NCBI GenBank assembly: GCA_035637315.1
Contig: DASPXK010000039.1
Span: 1-5,475 of the forward strand
Reading direction: 5' to 3'
DNA: 5,475 nucleotides
Origin: DASPXK01 sp035637315
GTDB taxonomy: Bacteria; Chloroflexota; UBA6077; JACCZL01
This document shows, one piece after another, positions 1 through 5,475 of this stretch. The notes under the pieces were generated by a model. The model saw nothing but the letters and a program-made list of their open reading frames with translations, was not told the DNA's origin and ran no database searches. Both the position numbers and the translations under genes were made by a program. Position 1 is the first letter of the stretch. Every line of letters begins with the position of its first letter.

Positions 1-1814
1 CGCTGAGAGCCCGCAAGCTGGAACGCGAGATCGCCGGCCGGGATGCCCAAGCCACGTAGGCGGACCGGGAACGCCGACGTGCCGGGCTGCTTCTGGATAA
101 CGAGGCTGTACGCGGACGGATCCAGCATCGCCGGTAGGCGATAGACCAGCTCGACTCTCCGCTCCTCTCCAGGCCGGACGACAACCAGTCCTGAAAATAC
201 CGTCCGTCCGCACTCGATTTCAGCTTGTGGCTCGGCGGCGAAACCTGCCGCGGAGACCAGCTCGCTCTGAGCAGGCACATACAGGCGGAAAAAGTCCCGG
301 TAGTCTGCTGTAGCATACGGGCCTGGATCGTCGCTTGCGCGACGATTGCCGATCCGCAGGCTAGCGTGCCCGACAAGGCGGCCATCGAAATCCTGGCTGA
401 TGTCATATGCGAGGTCTTGCTCGACCTCCCGGTTGACCTTGTTCATCCCCACGTTGGCGCTGACCGGAAAGAGGTAATCACCCGACGTCGACAGCATCCT
501 CCCGTCCCAGCCGAGGGCGGCGATCGGCTGCTGCGCATCAGGATCGTCCGCCCAGAGCAGAAGGTGCTGCTCCGCAAGTCCACGATCGAGGGCCGCGGTG
601 AGCACCCGCGCCCGGTCCCTTGGAAGTGTGTTGAGGCGGTCGATGAGGGCGGAGAAGAGTGAACTGACGAACCCCTTCCGGCTCTTCTCTGGGCCCGCCC
701 CGACCACGTGGACGTGATAATCCAGTCGCTCGCGCACGTTGTCGGCCGACACGACCTCCCCATACTCAGGGACGTCAATCGGACCGGTCACGCCCACCAG
801 TAAAACCATCAAGTCCTGGTCGAGCGCAAAGACGCCGGCCAGTTGCCCGTCTCGGACGACGTTGTAGAAGTAGCGTGCCTGTTGGGCCGACGACGGGAAG
901 TCTGGCCACCAGTTCGCTTCCTGCAGGTGCCAGTAGCCGGCGCCCATGTAGCGGCGGAGCGGCTCCGGTGGACGTACGAGACGGTCAGCGGGTACGTTGA
1001 GGCCGAAACTCGAGCCGTACTCTTTCCAGATCAAACGCCCGCGATCAAAGGTGATCAGGCCGCTGGTGCCGATAAAGCCGCCCGTCGGCCTCAGCTCGTC
1101 GCTGTTCTGTCCTAGCATGAGGAAAGTCCGCGGGCCGTCGTGTCCCAGCAGGCGGGGTAGCTCCGAGGCTAGCTCGAGCCGGGCTATGGCGGACGGAAGA
1201 CGCGTCCGTAGATCGACCAGGAAGCGACGAGTGGGTTCGTCGAGCTGGCGCTCGTCCACCGTTGCCAATCGAGCCTGAGCCAAGCGGAGGCGAGCTGACG
1301 CTTGTCTCAATTGGTCGCGCGAAGCGCCGAGGCCTGCTACCAGGGACTCCACGAGCGATGCCGTGTCGGAACTGGCCGCCTGCGCCTGCACAACGGGCTC
1401 CAAGGCATCACATCCGAGGCGGAGCGAACCCGAGATATCCCCTGCTGCCTGCGCAAGCGTCAGCAGCGCTGCGGCGCGCTCGCCGACTTGGGGAATCTGA
1501 CCGATCAGACCGCTGGCCGGGGCAGCCACGGAGGCCAGTTCGGCCACTGGTTTGAGGTCGCGCTCCAGGTCGCCGAGCTGGGTACAAGTCTGACGAATCA
1601 CTTCCGGAGCCGGCCCCACGACGGGCGCGTCGTCCGACGCGCCGGCTCGCTGCTGAGCGGCCTCGTTGACGACCGTTTCTCGAATCGCCGAGATTCTCTC
1701 GCGCGACTGCTCCACAACTTGTCTCGCCCAGAGCGCGAGGCCCACCGCGCAGCAGACCAGCACGAACATGCCGGCAAGCACTAGGCGCAAACGGACCGAT
1801 GCCAGGTGGCTCAC
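1..1814 (-). CDS. DUF4012 domain-containing membrane-anchored protein (C-terminus beyond the window)
   Basis: This minus-strand frame is open without a stop for 604 codons from a GTG at 1814 to the window edge, so the C-terminus is missing. The GTG is chosen because a GAGGAC ribosome site lies 7 nt upstream and an in-frame stop lies 12 nt upstream. Residues 1-8 are short and include Arg8; residues 9-29 form one hydrophobic helix, consistent with a membrane anchor; 30-220 are Ala/Leu/Arg/Glu-rich and probably helical. The family signature follows: QNSDELRPTGGFIGT at 236-250, NWWPDFPSSA at 301-310, then a GVFALDQDL...TGPIDV segment. The far part is beta-like, with YRDFFRLYVP and a VRPGEERRVELVYRLP strand pair. 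DUF4012 has no established biochemical role known to me; members often sit in polysaccharide loci. The upstream neighbour is a sugar transferase, so a role in surface glycan assembly or export is inferred only. Family call is strong, function unknown. Confidence 0.9.
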   Translation of the reverse strand, partial: MSHLASVRLRLVLAGMFVLVCCAVGLALWARQVVEQSRERISAIRETVVNEAAQQRAGASDDAPVVGPAPEVIRQTCTQLGDLERDLKPVAELASVAAPASGLIGQIPQVGERAAALLTLAQAAGDISGSLRLGCDALEPVVQAQAASSDTASLVESLVAGLGASRDQLRQASARLRLAQARLATVDERQLDEPTRRFLVDLRTRLPSAIARLELASELPRLLGHDGPRTFLMLGQNSDELRPTGGFIGTSGLITFDRGRLIWKEYGSSFGLNVPADRLVRPPEPLRRYMGAGYWHLQEANWWPDFPSSAQQARYFYNVVRDGQLAGVFALDQDLMVLLVGVTGPIDVPEYGEVVSADNVRERLDYHVHVVGAGPEKSRKGFVSSLFSALIDRLNTLPRDRARVLTAALDRGLAEQHLLLWADDPDAQQPIAALGWDGRMLSTSGDYLFPVSANVGMNKVNREVEQDLAYDISQDFDGRLVGHASLRIGNRRASDDPGPYATADYRDFFRLYVPAQSELVSAAGFAAEPQAEIECGRTVFSGLVVVRPGEERRVELVYRLPAMLDPSAYSLVIQKQPGTSAFPVRLRGLGIPAGDLAFQLAGSQ

Positions 1815-1820
1815 GACGCT

Positions 1821-1826
1821 GTCCTC
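1821..1826 (-). promoter_or_regulatory. Ribosome binding site deciding the GTG start of the DUF4012 gene
   Basis: GAGGAC reads on the minus strand immediately after the sugar transferase stop codon (1829-1827), six bases before the GTG-containing stretch at 1814. No other start codon lies between that stop and the GTG, so this site settles the start. Its position in the 12-nt gap supports translational coupling of the two genes. Confidence 0.6.
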
Positions 1827-3326
1827 TCAGATCGCTCCGCGCCGGCTGAGCACGACGTGAATCGTCTCCAGCAGCACCCGCAGATCGAACTGGAACGAGC
1901 GATGCCTGAGGTAGTGCAGGTCGTCGAGCAACTTCTGCTGCAGATCCCGTTCTGGTTCGACGGATCCGCGGCGCTGGCAACGACTGTTGATCTGCCACCA
2001 GCCGGTCACGCCCGGCAGAACCAGGTGGCGCTGAAAGTGTTCGGGGCGGTAGTGGCCGAGCATCTCAGGCTGTTCTGGTCTCGGACCAACCAACGACATC
2101 TCCCCCTTAAAGACATTGAGAAGCTGCGGTAACTCATCCAGGCACGTGCGGCGCAACAACCGGCCAAGCCTGGTCACACGCGGGTCGCGATCGCTCTTGA
2201 AAGATCGGCGACGATCCTCGAACGGGATCGACACCTGCCGCTTGCGCAGGTCCGGCCGCATGGTCCGAAACTTGTACATCATGAACCGATGCCCGTACTG
2301 GCCGATACGCTCCTGGCGGTAGATGATTGGCCACTTGTCCTCCAACAGGATCGCAACGCAGATCAGCCCCATCAACGGCGCAAGAGCAACCAACAAAGCA
2401 GCGCTGACGACGATGTCGAACAAGCGCTTTCCCGCTTCTCCAACCGAGTCAGCCGCCAAGTCTCGGATGCGGACCAAGGGGATACCGCCCAGGCTTTCGA
2501 TCTCCGTTCTAGCTGACGTGATTTCGACGACGTCCGGTGCGACAAGCACGCCGGCCGCCCGCGACTGTGCTGCCCGGACGAGCGTATCCGTCCGATGTGC
2601 CTCCTCAGCGGGTAGCGAAATGATGACTTCCTGGATGTCATGCTCGACAATCAGATTTTGCAGACTGTCCACCGTGCCGAGCACCGGCTCCGTCTCATCG
2701 GACTGTTCGTGTTGTTCCCACTGAACAACCTGGACGAATCCAACCAGCCGAGCCCGCGACTGTCCGAGCCGACTCGTACGGAGGCTCTGTGCGAGCACCC
2801 GCGCGAGGGGGCCGGTGCCTACCATGAGGACGCGCTGCTCGGACGGCATCGCCCGTCGCGCGGAGAGCACGACAGTCAGCCTCGAACCGATAAGACCGCA
2901 CGCGCTTAACAGGACATAGGAGGCGAAGAATGACGGCGGGAGATCCTGAGAGGTCAGAGAGAGGGTGCCGGCGAGGAGAAGCATTGTGGCTATCAAGGTT
3001 GCAGTCAGCCGAGCGATCTGGTAGCCAGGCCTGACGATCCGACTCGACTCGTAGACGGACAGAGCATTTGATGCCGCGAGCCAGACTACGATTCCGACAC
3101 TTCCCAGCAGATAGAGATTGTGATGCATGCCCCCGGCGCTCACAGTCAGCGCCAGGAGAATGACGATCAGATCGAACATGCAACACGCGAGGCTGAACCA
3201 GGTCAAAGCTGCGCGGCTGGAGGCGCGACCTTCCATCTGGGCATGAGCGACGCTGGCCAGCCGATCAGATTGGGCCTGAACGAGACCGCCCACGTGTCCC
3301 GCGGCTTCCACCGAGAGTGCTTTCAT
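1827..3326 (-). CDS. Exopolysaccharide biosynthesis polyprenyl glycosylphosphotransferase (bacterial sugar transferase)
   Basis: A 499-residue integral membrane enzyme of the WbaP/CpsE type. The family transfers a hexose-1-phosphate from a nucleotide sugar to undecaprenyl phosphate, the first step of exopolysaccharide or capsule synthesis. Visible layout: cytosolic residues 1-40; four hydrophobic helices near 43-63, 70-90, 107-125 and 132-153; a Rossmann-like segment from RVLMVGTGPLA (165-175) to about 290; KRLFDIVVSAALL from 300 opening the C-terminal catalytic domain with a hydrophobic membrane segment. Catalytic-domain motifs are intact: RQERIGQYGHRF and YKFRTM (338-356), the acidic pair in CLDELPQLLNV (D397, E398), SLVGPRPE (411-418), LPGVTGWWQIN (437-447) and a C-terminal DDLHYLRHRSF block. 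Length is normal for the family. ATG at 3326 is the first start after an in-frame TGA, but no strong ribosome site precedes it; AAGGACAGG is rather far, about 18 nt upstream. The sugar and lipid specificity cannot be read from sequence. Confidence 0.95.
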   Translation of the reverse strand: MKALSVEAAGHVGGLVQAQSDRLASVAHAQMEGRASSRAALTWFSLACCMFDLIVILLALTVSAGGMHHNLYLLGSVGIVVWLAASNALSVYESSRIVRPGYQIARLTATLIATMLLLAGTLSLTSQDLPPSFFASYVLLSACGLIGSRLTVVLSARRAMPSEQRVLMVGTGPLARVLAQSLRTSRLGQSRARLVGFVQVVQWEQHEQSDETEPVLGTVDSLQNLIVEHDIQEVIISLPAEEAHRTDTLVRAAQSRAAGVLVAPDVVEITSARTEIESLGGIPLVRIRDLAADSVGEAGKRLFDIVVSAALLVALAPLMGLICVAILLEDKWPIIYRQERIGQYGHRFMMYKFRTMRPDLRKRQVSIPFEDRRRSFKSDRDPRVTRLGRLLRRTCLDELPQLLNVFKGEMSLVGPRPEQPEMLGHYRPEHFQRHLVLPGVTGWWQINSRCQRRGSVEPERDLQQKLLDDLHYLRHRSFQFDLRVLLETIHVVLSRRGAI

Positions 3327-3784
3327 TTCGTCTAGCTTGACCCTGTCCTTTGATCAGTTTTGAGCCAGATACGCGACAACGGGCCCGCCACGCCGAGAGT
3401 GTGGCAGGCTCAAGCCCCCGCCTCGGCCTCGCCTTCGTCGGCTAGTGTCGGGTAACTACGCGGTCGAGGCCGTCGTCCGGTACAGGATTGCCCGCCTAAC
3501 CCGACCCTGCAGAATCAGGCTAACGCACGCGGGTTGAGGTTTGGTTGCGCGGCCGTGGTGGATGAGTTACGAGTAAATCAGGCCTGCTGATGAGCGGGAC
3601 GAGCCTTTCCGAGGGAGTCGAGGATCCCGGCCCCGGTCGGGAACTTGGAAGGTTGGGCACAGGCGGCGGCGATGTATTGCGAGACCGTCTCAGCTCTCGA
3701 GGTCGCCTCGCTGCCTTGATCGTGGTCGGAGACGCGAACAGGAGTCCTTCTGGAGCCTGCCCCCGGTCCTCGCTGCAGGTTCCG
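3327..3784. other. Gene-free stretch upstream of the sugar transferase
   Basis: I find no convincing coding sequence here on either strand; the short open frames lack family motifs and ribosome sites. It must hold the promoter of the minus-strand polysaccharide unit if transcription starts locally, but I could not identify a -35/-10 pair worth naming. There is one spaced inverted repeat, GGCCTCG (3425-3431) against CGAGGCC (3465-3471), with a 33-nt gap, and a weak GCCAC/GTGGC stem at 3387-3405. Neither has a T-tract, so neither is called a terminator. Confidence 0.5.
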
Positions 3785-3898
3785 CTAGAGGGTCGCGTTT
3801 GCCACCGAGAAGATGCTCGACACGCTCCGCAAGGTCGTCATGATCGCGATCGAGACCACGGAGATTGGGACCGGGATCAGGGCGTACCCGACCGGTCC
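3785..3898 (-). pseudogene. Decayed Flp/Fap-type (type IVb) pilin, C-terminal part
   Basis: The last 37 codons before a TAG at 3787-3785 read GPVGYALIPVPISVV, then SIAIMTTLRSVSSIF, then SVANATL. This has the pattern of a Flp pilin: a G-x-x-V-E-Y-A-L-I processing and N-terminal helix motif, a hydrophobic helix, a small-residue SS(I)F turn and a short tail ending in -L. Flp pilins are small, secreted, cleaved by a TadV-type prepilin peptidase, and polymerised into adhesive pili by the Tad machinery. Decay signs: the conserved Glu before Tyr is Gly (GGG, one transition from GAG), prolines interrupt the helix where Leu is usual (CCG and CCA, one transition from CTG and CTA), and the frame upstream lacks a plausible start or the usual short N-terminus. 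It could be a chance resemblance, since the matching part is short, but the order of matches is hard to explain otherwise. Confidence 0.5.
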
Positions 3899-4130
3899 AC
3901 GACGCGTCTGGCGCGTGGTCCAAGGCCGTGCCCGGCCGGCTGTCGATTCGGAACCACGCCTCACGGGGCGGGGCGGCCCGCAGTCCGTTCTGTGCCGTAG
4001 TGGTGTCCGTTGGTCCGTGTCAGTACATCTGGGCCGGTCTTTCAATACGTATGGGCGACCCTGCCGGTGGGCTCCTCCACGTTTGATGGTGCAGAAGGCC
4101 AGCTTCGCGTGACCAGCGAACGCTGGGCCT
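3899..4130. other. Unassigned stretch between the two pilus-gene remnants
   Basis: No intact gene or recognisable motif was found on either strand. Open frames here are short and Arg/Gly/Pro-rich, as expected by chance in GC-rich DNA. It may contain the lost 5' end of the pilin and the promoter of the plus-strand CpaB-like remnant, but nothing in the bases proves it. Confidence 0.4.
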
Positions 4131-4136
4131 GGAGGG
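4131..4136 (+). promoter_or_regulatory. Strong ribosome binding site ahead of the CpaB-like pseudogene
   Basis: GGAGGG lies 4 nt before an ATG at 4141, the best-spaced ribosome site in the gene-poor part. The frame it opens stops after 23 codons at a TAG (4210-4212), while the hydrophobic helix expected next lies in another frame. It therefore looks like the surviving translation start of a frameshifted gene. Confidence 0.45.
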
Positions 4137-4140
4137 AGCC

Positions 4141-4733
4141 ATGGCAGTCCGGATGCCGGCGAAGGCCCGACGGCGGAGTCCATTCGGATCTGGGCTCCCT
4201 ACCTGGCGATAGCAACAAGCGCAATTGGCGCCACGATCATCGCCGGTGCTCTGTTCAGCATAGCTACGCAACAGCCCGGAGACGCCATCATTCGTGATGT
4301 CAGCTTCTCACCCCGCCATCAGGCGGACTCCAGCGCGGACAGTCCCACGACGAGCGTCGTCGCGGCCATCGTCGACCGCGGCTCCAGCGACGGGCAAATC
4401 GGTGTTGCGCAATTAGAATGTCGCGCGTAATCGCCCCGCTCAAGGCCGAAGTGATCCAGGAAGCGCGAGTTGACCAACTGCACTCGCGGGAGCGACTCGA
4501 TCAACGAGTTGGAGGCTCGTTCAGCCAGGAGACCCTCGCGACGATGGGATCAGACTCGCCTGCCAGCAGCCCAAGCACGGGCGCAACATCTCGCTCGCCT
4601 TCTGGTGAGGCTGGTCCGATGCTCCTCGTAGTCGACTCGGTGATCAAGGGTCAAGCAGGCGCTCCTCCCAGGTGAAGCCGATCCTGTGACCCCGTCGACC
4701 CGCGAGCCGACGCCGCAGCAGTGAGCCAGCGCA
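4141..4733 (+). pseudogene. Frameshifted CpaB/RcpC-like Flp pilus assembly protein
   Basis: No single frame encodes the protein, but successive frames give CpaB-like pieces in the right order. Piece 1, from ATG 4141: basic MAVRMPAKARRRSPFG. Piece 2, from about 4191 in another frame: a membrane helix (YLAIATSAIGATIIAGALFS), a linker, then TTSVVAAIVDRG...QIGVAQLECR, resembling the SAF-domain pattern VVVAA-DIP-GT-I--..-LE-RE. Piece 3, frame of 4418: VGGSFSQETLATM, like the V-G-x-x-x-GE-L segment. Piece 4, 4567-4599: QPKHGRNISLA. Piece 5: PMLLVVDSVIKGQAG, then ALLPGEADPV in a further frame from 4659, where AG-(L/I)-PGD-VDV is typical. CpaB is a periplasmic/inner-membrane part of the Tad pilus secretion channel. 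Four or so frame changes and in-frame stops mean it cannot be functional as read. The assignment rests on motif order and is inference; a sequencing-error explanation would need many errors within 600 bp. Confidence 0.45.
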
Positions 4734-4753
4734 GCCCAGACGCCTAGCCTCTA

Positions 4754-5260
4754 GTCGACCTGGACCTGAACCACGGCACGCTGAGTGTCAAACGGACCCT
4801 GCGGGCGGCCAGGAGCGGCGTGCCCGCGTACGACGATCCGAAGACCCCGCGTTCGCGACGCACGTTCAAGCTCTCGCCCGACGCCGTTGCCGCCCTGCGC
4901 GTGGTGCACGACCGCCAGACCTTCGAGCGCCAGGCGCTCGGCGACGCCTACGCCGACTACGCTCTCGTGTTCGCCACGCGGCTCGGTACGCCGCTCGACC
5001 CGACCAACGCCCTCAAGCGGCTCAAGGCGGCGATGAAGGCGGCCGGGCTGCTCTCGTATACCTTCCACTCGCTCCGCCACTCGGCGGCGACGATGATGCT
5101 GGCCGCGCACATCAGCCCGAAGGTGGCGGCTGACCGACTCGGCCACCACTCGGCGGCGTTCACCCTGGACCGCTACTCCCACGCGGTCCAGGCACTGGAT
5201 GAAGACGCCGCTGATCGGCTTCAGGACGTCATGCAGCGCGCTCGAAAGAGGGCGATCTGA
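4754..5260 (+). pseudogene. Truncated tyrosine recombinase/phage integrase (catalytic C-terminal fragment)
   Basis: The homologous reading begins at about 4754 (VDLDLNHGTLSVKRTL), just after an in-frame TAG at 4745-4747, and runs 168 codons to TGA at 5258. Tyrosine recombinases cut and rejoin DNA through a 3'-phosphotyrosine and need R-K-HxxR-H/W-Y. Visible here: DPKTPRSRRTFKLS with the beta-hairpin lysine region, FHSLRHSAAT (HxxR, His at 5066, Arg at 5075), LGHHS (His at 5144) and DRYSHA (Tyr at 5174). Missing: the arm-binding and core-binding N-terminal domains and the first catalytic Arg with its G-x-R-x-x-E context, which should lie just before VDLDL. A GTG at 4820 could open a 146-residue product, but it would also lack that Arg, so activity as a recombinase is not expected. 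The 3' end faces a tRNA gene 88 bp away, the usual position for an integrase at its attachment site. Confidence 0.85.
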
Positions 5261-5266
5261 TGCTGG

Positions 5267-5290
5267 TTCCGGCAGTAATTCCGGCAGTAG
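5267..5290 (+). repeat. Tandem direct repeat, two 12-nt units
   Basis: TTCCGGCAGTAA (5267-5278) is followed directly by TTCCGGCAGTAG (5279-5290); 11 of 12 bases match. It starts 6 nt after the integrase stop codon. Short direct repeats beside an integrase can be recombinase or excisionase arm sites, but two copies alone do not prove it. Confidence 0.7.
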
Positions 5291-5312
5291 CGGGTGGACC
5301 AGGCCCCCGGGA

Positions 5313-5332
5313 GCGCAGCCAGCGGGCTGCGC
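5313..5332. repeat. Perfect 8-bp GC hairpin between integrase remnant and tRNA 3' end
   Basis: GCGCAGCC (5313-5320) and GGCTGCGC (5325-5332) are perfect inverted copies around a 4-nt AGCG loop. It lies between two convergent genes. No T-tract follows on either strand, so an intrinsic terminator is possible but not supported in the classical form; it could also be part of an attachment region. Confidence 0.55.
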
Positions 5333-5348
5333 GCTATCTGGTGGGGAC

Positions 5349-5423
5349 TGGTGAGGGCGCAGGGATTCGAACCCTGAACCTTGGGCTTAAAAGGCCCCTG
5401 CTCTGCCGTTGAGCTACGCCCCC
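5349..5423 (-). tRNA. tRNA-Lys, anticodon TTT, with encoded CCA
   Basis: The minus strand folds as a full cloverleaf. Acceptor: GGGGGCG with CGCCCTC (one G-T pair). D arm: GCTC/GAGC around a 7-nt loop containing GG. Anticodon arm: GGGGC/GCCCA around CTTTTAA, giving anticodon TTT for lysine. Variable loop: AGGTT. T arm: CAGGG/CCCTG around TTCGAAT. Discriminator A at 5352 is followed by CCA at 5351-5349, so the 3' end is encoded. The outermost anticodon-stem pair is G-A, a mismatch at 27-43; all other stems pair. Its 3' end faces the integrase remnant, and tRNA 3' halves are common integrase targets. Confidence 0.95.
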
Positions 5424-5435
5424 TCGCGCGCCTGT

Positions 5436-5441
5436 ATTCTA
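5436..5441 (-). promoter_or_regulatory. Possible -10 element of the tRNA-Lys promoter
   Basis: TAGAAT on the minus strand differs from TATAAT at two positions and ends 12 nt before the tRNA 5' end, suitable spacing for a short leader. It is the only AT-rich patch in otherwise very GC-rich flanking DNA. I see no clear -35 hexamer 16-18 nt further upstream, so the call is tentative. Confidence 0.35.
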
Positions 5442-5475
5442 TCAGTCGCGCCGGCCACCCGCTCGCGCGCCGCCG

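Noticed and set aside
225..662. Plus-strand open frame of 145 codons
   Set aside because: It lies wholly antisense to the DUF4012 gene, has no recognisable motif and is of the length expected on the opposite strand of GC-rich coding DNA.
1408..1998. Minus-strand open frame of 196 codons spanning the junction of the two polysaccharide genes
   Set aside because: It is Arg/Ala/Ser-rich and overlaps both genes, whose own frames carry clear family motifs, so it is a shadow.
3387..3405. GCCAC/GTGGC stem upstream of the sugar transferase as a terminator
   Set aside because: Only five pairs with a 9-nt loop and no T-tract on either strand.
3587..3615. CTGATGAG sequence resembling the start of a hammerhead ribozyme core
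   Set aside because: The required GAAA after stem II is absent and no flanking stems I and III could be paired, so it is a chance match.
3590..4000. Plus-strand open frame of 136 codons in the gene-poor region
   Set aside because: Composition is Arg/Gly/Pro-rich with runs such as HDRDRDHGDWDRDQ, no ribosome site or motif is seen, and it crosses the pilin-like remnant on the other strand.
4602..4610. CTGGTGAGG copy matching the region at the tRNA 3' end (5348-5356), considered as a second attachment site
   Set aside because: Only 9 bp match, and the match does not extend into the T arm where attachment cores usually lie. Nine bases by chance in a GC-rich window is not remarkable.
4751..5182. 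Minus-strand open frame of 143 codons
   Set aside because: It is antisense to the integrase fragment and rich in Arg, Val and Gly. The plus-strand frame has the recombinase motifs.

Overview
The window is GC-rich bacterial DNA. The sequence does not fix the taxon. A DUF4012 protein beside a polyprenyl glycosylphosphotransferase, together with Flp-type pilus remnants, would suit Chloroflexota (possibly Thermomicrobia-like) or a high-GC actinobacterium; this is a lineage guess from family distribution, not a measurement.

Left 60% (1-3326), minus strand: a tight two-gene unit. The first gene (3326-1827) is a complete 499-residue membrane sugar transferase that starts an exopolysaccharide or glycan chain on a lipid carrier. 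After only 12 nt comes a second gene (GTG at 1814) that stays open for 604 codons and leaves the window at base 1. It encodes an N-terminally anchored DUF4012 protein. Both are intact in what is visible and are probably co-transcribed as part of a surface-polysaccharide locus continuing to the left.

Middle (3327-4753): about 1.4 kb without an intact gene, but not featureless. On the minus strand, 3898-3785 reads as the C-terminal two thirds of a Flp/Fap-type pilin with no start and with helix- and motif-breaking substitutions. On the plus strand, 4141 to about 4733 reads as a CpaB/RcpC-like pilus assembly protein broken by several frameshifts. I interpret the stretch as the graveyard of a tad/Flp (type IVb) pilus locus. 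3327-3784 and 3899-4130 hold nothing I can name.

Right end (4754-5475): a tyrosine recombinase that has lost its N-terminal part and first catalytic arginine but keeps HxxR, GH and the tyrosine nucleophile. Then come a 12-nt tandem repeat and a GC hairpin, and then a complete minus-strand tRNA-Lys(TTT) with encoded CCA. The integrase remnant lies about 90 bp from the tRNA 3' end, the usual layout for an element that integrated at a tRNA gene. The right half therefore looks like an old integration site with decaying cargo, abutting an intact polysaccharide operon. I saw no CRISPR array, insertion sequence or rRNA.
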